Shown: one piece after another, positions 26,401 to 35,218 of the stretch
Layout of the letters: each line of letters begins with the position of its first letter
Position numbering within the stretch: the first letter of the stretch is position 1
DNA from: DATEFF01 sp964586395
Lineage (GTDB): Bacteria > Patescibacteriota > Saccharimonadia > Saccharimonadales > EFPC-124
Length of the DNA stretch: 64,000 nt
NCBI GenBank assembly: GCA_964586395.1
Contig: CAZPGP010000002.1
Span: forward strand, 1 to 64,000
Direction: 5' to 3'
Made by a program: the position numbers and the translations under genes
The notes under the pieces: model-generated
The model's input: only the letters and a program-made list of their open reading frames with translations
Database searches by the model: none
What the model was told of the DNA's origin: nothing

Positions 26401-26610
26401 TGTTGCTGCCCGGGGGTCCGTCGATGATCGACTCTTGGTCGGGGTCGGAGGTCCGNNNNNNNNNNNNNNNNNNNNNNNNNNNNNNNNNNNNNNNNNNNNN
26501 NNNNNNNNNNNNNNNNNNNNNNNNNNNNNNNNNNNNNNNNNNNNNNNNNNNNNNNTGTTGCTGCCCGGGGGTCCGTCGATGATCGACTCTTGGTCGGGGT
26601 CGGAGGTCCG
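26401..26610. repeat. Identical 55-bp copies on both sides of gap 2
   Basis: Bases 26401-26455 and 26556-26610 are identical over exactly 55 bp and abut the N run on each side. The simplest reading is one sequence placed twice by the scaffolder, where two contigs overlap. A true tandem repeat is the alternative. Confidence 0.9.
26456..26555. other. Scaffold gap 2 (100 N)
   Basis: Exactly 100 N, flanked by identical 55-bp ends, so it may contain no missing sequence. Confidence 0.99.
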
Positions 26611-27064
26611 ATGCGCACGGATCGCTGGCCCGCTCGATGGCGGAGGTCCGTCGACTGTCCCCTGTCTCCACGCCGTCCGTCCCGAGTCGTGAACGGATGG
26701 CGGGTGATGCACGATCTGAAGTTGTACGCACCCGGCTGGGTACGCGGTGCTCGCGAGCAGGTTGCAGCGGTGCTGCCGGACCTGCCCTCTACGGCCTGAA
26801 CCACGGCGCCCGACTGCCGGCGACGGCAGTGGCCAGTTCAGGTCAGAAATCCGCGGTCTCGTCGCGGCCGATCAGTGGTTGGTGGTGGATGCCCGGAAGG
26901 GCCTCAGACTTCGCATCTCGTGCTCCTGTAAGGTCGGTAATGCTCTGGGCAAGACGCTCTCGGAGAGAGGTGGAGCCTAGGGTTGTCGCATTATCACTCC
27001 CGGAGTGTTGCTGTCGATCCCGCGCCGGTACTGACGGCCCTCGTCGGTTGGCCGATTCTCGATT

Positions 27065-27115
27065 GGCGGGGCTTACCAGCGACGCATCAACCGTGCGTCG
27101 TTCGTAAGCCCTGCC
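27065..27115. repeat. Large imperfect hairpin
   Basis: Outer arms of 12 bp with one mismatch (27065-27076 with 27104-27115) and inner arms CGACGCA/TGCGTCG (27080-27086 with 27094-27100). CTACCTAGCTTTTAAAA follows just downstream. It resembles the terminal hairpins of the inserts and is the largest of them. Confidence 0.55.
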
Positions 27116-27190
27116 AAACCTTCTACCTAGCTTTTAAAAAACATCGGCGTGCAGTGTTGCATCAGCCGATAACTAACATATTTTAACAGA

Positions 27191-27258
27191 ATAAATTCAA
27201 AAAGCAAATACTTTGTGCCACACCGGTGGCGGGCAGGAACGAATCCCTACCCGCCACC
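27191..27258 (-). terminator. C9 hairpin plus junction decamer
   Basis: GGTGGCGGG (27225-27233) pairs with CCCGCCACC (27250-27258); on the minus strand TTGAATTTAT follows at 27191-27200. A same-orientation copy, ATGAACTTAT, lies at 27705-27714 beside the C9 promoter. Confidence 0.6.
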
Positions 27259-27288
27259 AGCTACAGTGTCACGCCCTCAGGAGGGGCG

Positions 27289-27624
27289 CTACGCTGCGAG
27301 TGCGCGGATGGCCGCGATGGTCGGCGCCGGGAGCGGCTTCGAGCCCAGAGGCCCGAACGCCCTCCCGGCACTCACGCCGAAGCTGGCGCTGTCCGGCACG
27401 GGGTTGCCCAGCGCCCTGCCGGTGCTCAGAGCGGCGCGCTGGTGCGTGTAGACCGCCTTGACTACGAGCTGGCCGTCGTCCTTGGCGGCCCAGCACAGCA
27501 GGTTGCTGATGCCGAACGTCTCGTCACGGTCGGTGAGGATCTGGGTGACCAGACTCACGACCCCCAGTTCGACGAGGCGTGCGTGATGCTCACGTGCATT
27601 CGCAGGAATGCTGTCGTGTGCCAT
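27289..27624 (-). CDS. C9: hypothetical protein
   Basis: 111 residues, no signal or membrane helix, not recognised. The first half looks like an alpha/beta module (LVELGVVSLVTQILTD, NLLCWAAKDDGQLVVKAVYTH), the second is Gly/Pro/Ala-rich. I chose ATG 27624, with GAGGGG 9 nt upstream; an in-frame GTG at 27651 lacks an SD. The promoter is TTGCAA (27697-27702), 16 nt, TAGAAT (27675-27680) on the minus strand. Confidence 0.65.
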   Translation of the reverse strand: MAHDSIPANAREHHARLVELGVVSLVTQILTDRDETFGISNLLCWAAKDDGQLVVKAVYTHQRAALSTGRALGNPVPDSASFGVSAGRAFGPLGSKPLPAPTIAAIRALAA

Positions 27625-27722
27625 CTTGAGAATCCCCTCAGTAGTAGTCACCCTCTTCTGGCGACAACTCTATAATTCTACATATTCGTGCGTTTATTGC
27701 AAGTATAAGTTCATGTCTACAG

Positions 27723-29018
27723 CTAGGCGCCGTAAACCATTGTGTACGTGCCAGATCGGCCGATAGAGACAGTATCGCCTTCTTTTATGCCCTGGCGGTC
27801 AAGTTCGTGCATGACGCCCATCTTGCCCAGAATATCCCACAGACGTCGACGGCCGGGTTCGCTATCGAAGTTAGTGCGAGCGGCAAACTTCTCAATCTTC
27901 TGCCCACTCACAACAAATCGGCCGCCATCGTGTGTCACCTTCCAGGAGTCGCGCTTCTGAGCGTCGTCCAAACCTATAATCGGAATGCCGGTTGCTTCCT
28001 CTTGCGCTTCAGCAGCTTCGAGCTTCTGCGCGCGGACTCGCTTAACCTCGACGTCCAGTGTTCGCAGCAGTTCCGTCAAGCCAGTGTGAGCCGATGAAGA
28101 AATTGCAAACAGCTGCGTACCTTTCGGCAATACCTTGGCCAGTTCGGCTTTCTTTTGCTCGACGCCGTCCTCGGGGAGACCTTCAATCTTGGTCAATGCC
28201 ACGATAAGCGGTCGCTTGGCGAGTTCAGGGCTGTAGGCAGCGAGCTCGTTCTGAATGGTCGTGAAATTCTCGGCGACATTATCGTCGTAGATATCCACCA
28301 AGTGCAGCAGTACAGCTGTGCGCTCCACATGGCGCAAGAACGCATCGCCCAGACCTTTACCTTCACTCGCGCCTTCGATCAGACCAGGAATGTCGGCAAT
28401 CAGGAGCGAGCTACTGTCGACGTCGGCGACGCCCAAGTTAGGCGTAAGCGTCGTGAACGGATAGTCAGCGATCTCTGGACGAGCGTTGGTCACGACAGAT
28501 AGAAAGGTCGATTTGCCAGCGTTCGGCAGGCCAACGAGACCTACATCAGCCAGCAGTTTCAGCTCGAGTATCAGGCTAAATTCCTCGCCTCGTTCGCCGA
28601 GCTCTGCAACCTTAGGCGCCTGACGGGTCGAAGACTTAAAGTGAGCGTTACCGAAACCACCATCGCCACCGTGAGCCACGGTTGCACGTTGGTCGATCTG
28701 CGTGAGGTCGGCGACGAGCTTGCCATCGAGATACACCTGGGTGCCGACCGGCACTTTCACAAGCAGGTCTTCACCGCTTCGTCCGCGCTTGTTGCGCTTG
28801 GAGCCAGCCTGGCCGTTCTCGGCCTCGAGTTCTTGCTTGTAGCGAAAGCCTAGAAGTGTGTTGAGGTTTTGGTCGCCTACGAAGATAACATTACCGCCGC
28901 GCCCACCGTCACCACCGTCAGGGCCACCTCGGTCGATGTATTTTTCCTTACGAAAACTAACGGAGCCATTGCCGCCGTTTCCCGCTCGAACCAATACTTC
29001 AACTTTGTCTACAAACAT
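27723..29018 (-). CDS. obgE: GTPase Obg/CgtA
   Basis: Ribosome-associated GTPase in 50S assembly and stress control. 431 residues with three domains: Gly-rich Obg fold (about 1-158), G domain (P-loop GLPNAGKST near 166, DIPGLIEGA, and a G4 motif reading TKIE rather than NKxD) and a C-terminal OCT domain (RFVVSGQKIEKFAART). TATAAT on the coding strand (29030-29035) lies 11 nt before the ATG, implying a leader of about 4 nt. Confidence 0.95.
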   Translation of the reverse strand: MFVDKVEVLVRAGNGGNGSVSFRKEKYIDRGGPDGGDGGRGGNVIFVGDQNLNTLLGFRYKQELEAENGQAGSKRNKRGRSGEDLLVKVPVGTQVYLDGKLVADLTQIDQRATVAHGGDGGFGNAHFKSSTRQAPKVAELGERGEEFSLILELKLLADVGLVGLPNAGKSTFLSVVTNARPEIADYPFTTLTPNLGVADVDSSSLLIADIPGLIEGASEGKGLGDAFLRHVERTAVLLHLVDIYDDNVAENFTTIQNELAAYSPELAKRPLIVALTKIEGLPEDGVEQKKAELAKVLPKGTQLFAISSSAHTGLTELLRTLDVEVKRVRAQKLEAAEAQEEATGIPIIGLDDAQKRDSWKVTHDGGRFVVSGQKIEKFAARTNFDSEPGRRRLWDILGKMGVMHELDRQGIKEGDTVSIGRSGTYTMVYGA

Positions 29019-29038
29019 ACGTTACGCCCATTATACAG

Positions 29039-29069
29039 AAAACCGCCCCAGATTGACAGGGGCGGTTTT
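29039..29069. terminator. Bidirectional intrinsic terminator
   Basis: AAAACCGCCCC (29039-29049) pairs with GGGGCGGTTTT (29059-29069) around a 9-nt loop. It ends the LysM/CHAP transcript immediately upstream of the obg -10. Confidence 0.85.
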
Positions 29070-29088
29070 CTATTTTACTAATATGCTA

Positions 29089-30261
29089 CTAGTGAATGTA
29101 GTTGTAGCTGCCAACAGACGAGGCAGGAACCGTACGGTTAGAGATAACATTCCAACCAGCGTAGTTCATGTCCGACACCAGCAGGCTACCATCGGCGTTA
29201 ACACGCTCGACGATACCAACGTGACCGTAACCGCCCCAACCACCACCGTTCTGAATGACGGCGCCGGCCTCAGGCGTGTGGTCCACGCGGAATCCTTGAG
29301 CACGAGCCATAGCAGACCAACTCACGGCGTTACCCCAGTTACCACTGATCGGACTACCAATCTCGGCACGGCGGTTGTACGCATAGTAAGTACAGTAGCC
29401 GTAGGCGTAACCGTTACCAGCTACGAATGTCGAGCTGATAGATGTAGAGGTAACACTCGAGGAACTGCTCGAGTAGCTTCGTGGAGCAACGTACCCAGGG
29501 CGCTCATTCTCAGGCAGAACACCTTCAGGGATGAGGATCTGTGAACCAACCTTCAGGCCGGAGAGTTCGGCGTCGTTAAAAGTAATGATGCGCTCTTTAT
29601 CAGCCTGGTATTTCTCGGCCAGCTTACCAGCATCGTCACCGCTCTTAACGGTGTAGACAACGCCAGTGATGCTTGGGATTGTGAGCTTTGTGCCAGGCTT
29701 CAATGAGTCAGAGGTCAGGTTGTTGGCCCAACGCACTGTATCTTCAGAGATACCAAACTGCGCGGCAACTGACTTAACATTGTCGCCATCCTTAGTCATG
29801 TAGGTGGTTACACCCTTACGACCAGTTGTCTGGCTAACGATCTGTGGTTTACTAATGAAGCTGTTGTCGGTCTGAGCCAACTCTGTCTTGCTGTTGAGCG
29901 AAATTGCCAGGCTTGCAACCTGCGCGCTTACCAGCATGTTGGTACTTTCCGCAACAGAGGCGGCCACGTCAGCAGCCGCCACTTGGTCAACGCTCGGCTT
30001 GTCTTGCTCCAGAATCGACTGTGCTCCAGCCGTCTGAGATGCTTCAACAGGCGCGCGATAACCAATGGCTACGATGGCGATGATAAAGGCTACGACAACA
30101 ACTTGTGACGTAACCAAGGCAAAATTCAGCTTTTTTGTGCGAGCACGAAGCTTCGCTGCATTTTTAGTAGCAATCTCTGTTAGTTTTGGACTGGTTTGTG
30201 GTGCAGTGGCACGTTGTGCCGCCTGGCCCAGAGCAATATTGTTACTAATATGCGTCTCCAT
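29089..30261 (-). CDS. LysM and CHAP domain peptidoglycan hydrolase
   Basis: 390 residues: a basic cytoplasmic start, one membrane helix (about 48-68), two LysM cell-wall-binding repeats (about 150-195 and 203-248; DGDNVKSVAAQFGIS and SGDDAGKLAEKYQAD), a Ser-rich linker and a C-terminal CHAP amidase/endopeptidase domain with Cys in GYCTYYAYNRRAEIG and His in GHVGIVERV. An exterior enzyme that cuts peptide links in peptidoglycan, for own-wall turnover or possibly a host cell wall. Two promoters and a structured leader precede it. Confidence 0.9.
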   Translation of the reverse strand: METHISNNIALGQAAQRATAPQTSPKLTEIATKNAAKLRARTKKLNFALVTSQVVVVAFIIAIVAIGYRAPVEASQTAGAQSILEQDKPSVDQVAAADVAASVAESTNMLVSAQVASLAISLNSKTELAQTDNSFISKPQIVSQTTGRKGVTTYMTKDGDNVKSVAAQFGISEDTVRWANNLTSDSLKPGTKLTIPSITGVVYTVKSGDDAGKLAEKYQADKERIITFNDAELSGLKVGSQILIPEGVLPENERPGYVAPRSYSSSSSSVTSTSISSTFVAGNGYAYGYCTYYAYNRRAEIGSPISGNWGNAVSWSAMARAQGFRVDHTPEAGAVIQNGGGWGGYGHVGIVERVNADGSLLVSDMNYAGWNVISNRTVPASSVGSYNYIH

Positions 30262-30480
30262 TATCGCTTATTCCTAAGCGAAATTTACTTCCGTTCGTGT
30301 CTTTCTTCCAGACATGTTTGTGTTGGAACAGAGATGTGTCGACCGTGAGTTGCTAGGTTATATTATAGCATCTCGTGCGACACGACTTGGGAAGAACACT
30401 GGTACGTAAAGCGCTTATGTTGGGGCGTTTTACCCACCCGAGCGTACATAGATATTGTACCTAAGCTTGACATAAGTGTC
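30262..30480 (-). promoter_or_regulatory. Two promoters and structured leader of the LysM/CHAP gene
   Basis: The distal promoter reads TTGACA, a 17-nt spacer and TACAAT on the minus strand (near 30450-30480). The proximal one has TATAAT near 30361-30367. Between them lies a foldable stretch (GTACG/CGTAC around GGGTG/CGCCC). Just before the ATG, CGCTTA/TAAGCG places AGGA of the ribosome site in a hairpin loop. This suggests regulated translation; no known riboswitch class was matched. Confidence 0.5.
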
Positions 30481-30508
30481 AATACGTTACAATGTATTCC
30501 TACCCCTG

Positions 30509-31717
30509 TTATTGAGAGCAAAGTTTCGTACAATATCGATCAATATTCGACTGGTGTTCGGCCTCTGTTCGAGCAAAGTAGGTCGTGCCATCATCGCCAG
30601 CCACAAAGAATACATAGTCGCCCGGCGCAGGGTCAGCCACTGCCGTGAGGGCAGTGATATTAAAGTTAGCAATTGCCCCCGGAGGCAAACCTGTGTAACG
30701 TCGCGTGTTGTAAGGTGAATCGATATTTACCGACTCTTGTTGCCCGAGTAGTTCGGCGGCGTACATAAATGTCACATCTGACCCCAATTGCATGCCGTCC
30801 TTCAGTCGCTTCTCGAACACCTGAGCAACTTGGCGCTGATCCGAATAGGTCGATGTTTCCCTTTGGATAATAGAGGCCAGCGTAATACCCTGGTGCAGAT
30901 TGAATCCCTTCGCGGCAAGCTGCGGCTGCAACCCCTTCTCCTGTATCTTGGCGTAGAATTCGTCGAAGGTACGCACCAACAGCTGCTCAGCAGTCGTGTC
31001 AGAACTGATCTGGTATGTGTCCGGATAGATGTAGCCGTCGATGTTTACGCCATCGGGCTTGCTCGCCAGTAGCGCGTGATTGTATTTCTTGGTGAAGGCC
31101 GCGTTGATATCAGCTTCAGTAAATCCGTCCTTCATCAGGCTCTTCTTGATACCCACCAGCGTTTGGCCCGGTAGAATCGTGACGTTAAATGTATCGACTT
31201 TTCCTTCCACAAGCCATGACAAAATTTCGCGAGATGATTGCTTTGGTGTGAATAGGAATACACCCGCCTGAAGCTTGTCGCGATCGCCGCTTTGACGCAT
31301 TAACAGCTGAAACGCAATGCTACTCTTGATAACTTGCTTTTGCTCCAGCTCGTCGGCAATTTGCTCAGGCGTCGCGCCTTGCTCGATGACGACTCGGACA
31401 CGTCGGTCTTCCGACGAACGAGGCAGTAGCGCGTCGTTATACCAAGCAAACCCGGCGATGATGGCTGCGACAATAATAACAACGAACGCACCCAAAATAC
31501 CTAAGATCCACCGCTTCTTCTTCGAACGGCCGGGATTCTTAGCCAAGATAAGGGGCGTCTTGTGCCCAGGTTCTAGCAACTCCTCAGGAACTTTGAGTGG
31601 TTCACCTTCGGCAGTGGTCTTCGGCTTCTGGCCTGCAAGCGGCTGCGGTCGGCGAGGTGGCATTGGGGTCTGCCCGCTATTTGATTTCCTAAATGGTCGT
31701 AATGGCTTAATGTCCAT
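30509..31717 (-). CDS. mltG: Endolytic transglycosylase MltG
   Basis: Cuts nascent glycan strands and sets their length. About 402 residues: a Pro-rich cytoplasmic N-terminus, one membrane helix (about 60-82), a LysM-like domain and the YceG catalytic domain with Glu in SIIQRETSTYSD and the family motif SPYNTRRYTGLPPGAI. I chose ATG 31717 because GGAGG lies 6-7 nt upstream. It overlaps the ruvX 3' end by 11 nt and is last in the FtsA-like/baseplate-J/ruvX/mltG run. Confidence 0.93.
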   Translation of the reverse strand: MDIKPLRPFRKSNSGQTPMPPRRPQPLAGQKPKTTAEGEPLKVPEELLEPGHKTPLILAKNPGRSKKKRWILGILGAFVVIIVAAIIAGFAWYNDALLPRSSEDRRVRVVIEQGATPEQIADELEQKQVIKSSIAFQLLMRQSGDRDKLQAGVFLFTPKQSSREILSWLVEGKVDTFNVTILPGQTLVGIKKSLMKDGFTEADINAAFTKKYNHALLASKPDGVNIDGYIYPDTYQISSDTTAEQLLVRTFDEFYAKIQEKGLQPQLAAKGFNLHQGITLASIIQRETSTYSDQRQVAQVFEKRLKDGMQLGSDVTFMYAAELLGQQESVNIDSPYNTRRYTGLPPGAIANFNITALTAVADPAPGDYVFFVAGDDGTTYFARTEAEHQSNIDRYCTKLCSQ

Positions 31718-32126
31718 AGGTGGCCTCCATGTAATCATCTAAAATGTACGTCGCCGCCAGGGCATCGATATCACCCCGCGCAAATGGTTTCTTGCGATTG
31801 GTTAATTCCTGCTCGGCTTTGACAGACGTCAGGGATTCATCCTGAAAATGCACTGACTGCGCAAAACCGTTCATCCGACGCACCACAAACTGACGGATCG
31901 ACTCCGTTTGCTTCGTTTCCTCGCCAGACATGTTGCGCGGCAAGCCCACAACGATATCCGATACTTCATTCTCTAGCATGAGCCGTTGCAAGCGCACGAG
32001 CTCCAGGCCGTCAACCTCTAGTGTCGTCAGGGGCGAAGCCAGTCGGCCAATAGTATCACCGATCGCCACGCCAATGCGTCGCTCGCCTACATCAAGGCCA
32101 AGGAGTACGCGCTTACTTTCCGTCAT
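31707..32126 (-). CDS. ruvX: Putative pre-16S rRNA nuclease / Holliday junction resolvase-like YqgF
   Basis: 139 residues with the YqgF RNase-H-like fold: first acidic strand LLGLDVGERRIGVAIGD, VVGLPRNMSGEE and the C-terminal acidic DIDALAATYILDDY. In E. coli the homologue matures the 5' end of 16S rRNA. It overlaps the upstream baseplate-J gene by 14 nt and mltG by 11 nt, so translation is coupled along the run. Confidence 0.92.
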   Translation of the reverse strand: MTESKRVLLGLDVGERRIGVAIGDTIGRLASPLTTLEVDGLELVRLQRLMLENEVSDIVVGLPRNMSGEETKQTESIRQFVVRRMNGFAQSVHFQDESLTSVKAEQELTNRKKPFARGDIDALAATYILDDYMEATYGH

Positions 32127-33771
32127 TTTTGATCGAGAACTTAATGTCTACTTTCTTAGGATCACCAGGCGCACTGTTCACCCAGAATGGCGAGAACTTG
32201 ATGTCAACACTTTCGACATTTGGAATCTGATTTACGATAGCCTGGATCTCGCCGTAGCGTTTGCCGGCAACTTGCTTAGCCAGGGCACCCGTGTCGATCT
32301 TGCTGCCAATGTAGCCAGTCGTGCTGAGGCGCGCCGAGAAGGTGCCGTTGTCGAACTTCTGGAAGTTACTGAAGGCGATAGAGTTGCTACCGTTGCTGAA
32401 GATGCTTTGGTTAGGCTTGGTGTCTAGCGCTGACTTGAGCGCGGAATTAAGCATCTCGTTCACATCCTTACGCGCAAGACCAAGGAGCGTGTAGGTCGTC
32501 TCGACGGTCAATTTTGCCTGCTTGGCTTGCTCGTCGATATTCGGGCTAACAGATGGGCTGGCTTGGTCGACAGTGAAACTTTCGGTGACAATAATGTAGT
32601 CATCGTTGAATTGCTTCTTCAGCTGGTCTTTTGCGGCATTGTTGTCCTGTGATGCAAGTTGAGTCTTGGCCTTATCGACGTCTGCCTGCGACACGACGGT
32701 TACCGTCTGTTTGTCGCCACCGCTCATTGCGGAACCGCTGGCATTGAGCGATGAATATCCCGTGACGCTGTAGGTCTGCGCCGGGACGTTATATTCATTG
32801 CCGATATCGGTCGCCTGAACCTGAACCGGAGCGGTACCAGGGTGAATGCTGCCGCCAGATACGCTAGCACCAGGGACGGTGACGGCCGCGGTGCTGGCAA
32901 ATTTGTGGCCGCTGGCGCCGGTAAAGATCGTACCAGCAGGAACCGATTTGGCATCGCTGTCGAATGAATTCGTGATAGTCACGCTACCGCCTGCCTTGTT
33001 TCCGATATCTTTGGTTCCTGTGGCGGTAAAGTCGGTCGAGACTGACTTTTTAAGCTGTTGCGAATTAGCTTTGAATTGTAATTCGGCTGCCTTGCTCGCT
33101 GCGGCCTTAGGGTCAAGGCTAAGCGTTTGATCAATACTTACAGAAGTCGTCTTAGCGCTAATAGTTACGGTAGCTCGTGGCGCAATGGCGAACATCCACC
33201 ACAGCAGCAGGATAAGTGCGAGCGCACCACCACCGATGATGAAGAACTTCTTGCGGAAAGAGTTGAAGTTCGGTACCTTGATGAGCGACTTCATATCTTT
33301 GCCCGGCTTCTTGGCTGGCGCAACCGGCTTGTCATTGAGCGTGCGAAGATCAACCTGCGAGCTAATGTCGTCAGCGGCCGAGGCAGCCTTGAGTTTACCA
33401 GCAGCTTCAGCACCAGCAGCCGCTGCGGCAAACTCACCAACCGGCAGGTCTTCTCCGTTAATAATCTCTTCTTCGTCGATTTCAGGAGCGTCCATCTGAG
33501 GGATCTCGGGGCGAGACTGCAGGTTCTTGGCGACCGGAATTTTAAGACCAGCGGCCAACGCGGTCAAGGAGTGATCACTTGTAATCAACACGACACGCTT
33601 ATCGTTCTCATTGGCGCTCTTGTTCAGAAGCTTTAGGTTGACGGCGCTCTGGAGTACCCCGATACGCTTTGGTGGCACCAAAGCAATGATCTTGGCGCTC
33701 GCATCTTTTACTTTGCCAATAATACTAGTGATATCGTCTTCGATGTCGATGTAGATTACATCTTTTTTCAT
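32113..33771 (-). CDS. Baseplate J/gp47-like membrane protein
   Basis: 552 residues: a cytoplasmic alpha/beta N-terminal domain (about 1-115, IIALVPPKRIGVLQSAVNL), a linker, one membrane helix (about 172-193, FFIIGGGALALILLLWWMF), then a large exterior region resembling phage baseplate J proteins (DIGNEYNVPAQTYSVTGYSS). Such proteins recur in CPR genomes next to pilus- or division-like genes and may form a surface structure; the exact role is not known. Starts 5 nt after the FtsA-like stop. Confidence 0.8.
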   Translation of the reverse strand: MKKDVIYIDIEDDITSIIGKVKDASAKIIALVPPKRIGVLQSAVNLKLLNKSANENDKRVVLITSDHSLTALAAGLKIPVAKNLQSRPEIPQMDAPEIDEEEIINGEDLPVGEFAAAAAGAEAAGKLKAASAADDISSQVDLRTLNDKPVAPAKKPGKDMKSLIKVPNFNSFRKKFFIIGGGALALILLLWWMFAIAPRATVTISAKTTSVSIDQTLSLDPKAAASKAAELQFKANSQQLKKSVSTDFTATGTKDIGNKAGGSVTITNSFDSDAKSVPAGTIFTGASGHKFASTAAVTVPGASVSGGSIHPGTAPVQVQATDIGNEYNVPAQTYSVTGYSSLNASGSAMSGGDKQTVTVVSQADVDKAKTQLASQDNNAAKDQLKKQFNDDYIIVTESFTVDQASPSVSPNIDEQAKQAKLTVETTYTLLGLARKDVNEMLNSALKSALDTKPNQSIFSNGSNSIAFSNFQKFDNGTFSARLSTTGYIGSKIDTGALAKQVAGKRYGEIQAIVNQIPNVESVDIKFSPFWVNSAPGDPKKVDIKFSIKNDGK

Positions 33772-33775
33772 GAGG

Positions 33776-35047
33776 TTACTGACTTAGAATTCGATTAAAT
33801 TTGTCTTTTAGGCCATCGCCGCCGCCTGTGCTGCCTACAATCGTATCATATCCAACCCTGAGCAGGCCCATAGGCGTGATAAAGGTGTGATCTGTTACGT
33901 CGCCAGTCGTATCTGTAATGCCGGCAACCTGGCTCGGCTGGATGCGCTGTACGGTTGGCTTCTTGGTAAATGGCAGGTTTTTGTGCCAATCCTGCTCCTC
34001 GAGCGCCTCGATAAGTTTGCCCAAACTTGCGCCACCACCACAGAGGAAAATACGGTTAGGCAGGTGGTCAATGGCGTCAAATTCACCGAGAGCTAGCTCA
34101 ACACCGTTGAGCCAAACCTCGAGTGTCTTGTCGAGCGCCGAGTTCAAACCCTTCTTGATATCAGGCTTCAGATTCGCCCCGTCGATAGACAGCTTGAGCT
34201 TCTCAGCATCGGTAAATGAAACATCCAGCTCGGCTGCGATCGTCTTGGTGAAGCTGCGGCCACCAATGCCAAACATCTTCGTGCCCTCGACGCCACCATC
34301 ATTCACAACGGCGATGTCGGTCGTACCACCACCGATGTCAGCCAAAATGGCCGTAAAATTACTACTCGCATCAACACCTAGAACAGATCGGCTGACCGCA
34401 AATGGCTCCGCTGCAACAGCCAAAAGGTCGAGGTCAAGCTCGCTAGCAGTTCGCTCCAACGCACCGATATGTACCATTGGCGCAAATGCCGTGTAAATCT
34501 GGATAGCAACGTCCTTACCCTGGAAGCCAATCGGGTTGCTGATCTTGTAGCCGTCGATGTGGATACTCACGATAGCGCTGTTAACTAGCTTGATTTCAAC
34601 ATCTGCGTTGCCCGTTTCCCAGGCGATTTCCTTCTGGGCGCGGACCTGAGCGCGCTCTTGAACTTTCTCGATAATAAATTCCATCTCGGCCATGTCCAGA
34701 GGCTTGTCCGGCTGAGGCCGTTTGTAGCGGATGGTCTGCGTTACGCCCTTTACTAGCTCGCCCGCTATACCAATGACGGCGCGCTTAGCCTGCACGCCGG
34801 CCTGCTCTTCGGCATCGCTGAGTGCCATCTCACAATTGCGAACCACACCAGCAATGTCGGCAATTGCACCAGAATGCATGTCGCTTAACTCCTGATGCGC
34901 GCGGCCAACACCAATAATCTTAAGCTCATCCCCCTCGACGGTCGCGATGAGCGCTTTAACGTATTCAGTACCAATATCTAACGCTACGAGGTGCTGGTCA
35001 CCACTGGAGGAACCTGGCAGCGCTGCCTTGAGTTTATTGAGAATCAT
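33776..35047 (-). CDS. FtsA/PilM-family actin-like ATPase
   Basis: 423 residues with the actin/Hsp70 ATPase fold: phosphate 1 motif ALDIGTEYVKALI (about 22), an inserted SHS2-like domain (IDGYKISNPIGFQGK), phosphate 2 motif ADIGGGTTDIAVV and adenosine motif FLCGGGASL. The ISNPIGF stretch favours FtsA, which tethers FtsZ to the membrane; PilM of type IV pili is the alternative given the neighbouring membrane protein. TATACT on the coding strand (35056-35061) ends 8 nt before ATG 35047, so the mRNA is probably leaderless; longer frames upstream are untranscribed. Confidence 0.85.
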   Translation of the reverse strand: MILNKLKAALPGSSSGDQHLVALDIGTEYVKALIATVEGDELKIIGVGRAHQELSDMHSGAIADIAGVVRNCEMALSDAEEQAGVQAKRAVIGIAGELVKGVTQTIRYKRPQPDKPLDMAEMEFIIEKVQERAQVRAQKEIAWETGNADVEIKLVNSAIVSIHIDGYKISNPIGFQGKDVAIQIYTAFAPMVHIGALERTASELDLDLLAVAAEPFAVSRSVLGVDASSNFTAILADIGGGTTDIAVVNDGGVEGTKMFGIGGRSFTKTIAAELDVSFTDAEKLKLSIDGANLKPDIKKGLNSALDKTLEVWLNGVELALGEFDAIDHLPNRIFLCGGGASLGKLIEALEEQDWHKNLPFTKKPTVQRIQPSQVAGITDTTGDVTDHTFITPMGLLRVGYDTIVGSTGGGDGLKDKFNRILSQ

Positions 35048-35146
35048 CTCGCTTAAGTATACAACATAACGCTCCTCAGTTTCTATAAGATGAATGTCTC
35101 GCCCCTTGTAACTAGTCCACCCCTGTTGCCAATGCTTATGTTTATA

Positions 35147-35175
35147 TTGACTTTTTAATCCTTTTGTGTTTAAAT
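35147..35175 (+). promoter_or_regulatory. C10 promoter
   Basis: TTGACT (35147-35152), 17-nt spacer, TTAAAT (35170-35175), giving a leader of about 35 nt. Confidence 0.55.
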
Positions 35176-35218
35176 GTATTAGTCCACACGAAGCTAGACC
35201 ACCCCAAGGAGTTGGCAC

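Larger units (their letters stand above)
26350..27130. other. GC-rich block with no callable gene, around scaffold gap 2
   Basis: This stretch is clearly GC-rich like the inserts. On its left, minus-strand ATGAACTTAT (26350-26359) and a 9-bp hairpin (26390-26398 with 26408-26416) look like an insert end facing left. On its right, a large hairpin (27065-27115) looks like an end facing right. CTACCTAGCT occurs at both ends. Between them, plus-strand fragments near 26705-26799 and 26810-26980 have coding-like composition but lack convincing starts and lie in different frames. One or two inserts broken by the gap or decayed are likely. Confidence 0.5.

Noticed and set aside
30262..30480. c-di-AMP or other known riboswitch before the LysM/CHAP gene
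   Set aside because: Considered because wall hydrolases are classic targets, but the conserved class signatures were not seen by eye; kept only as a structured leader.
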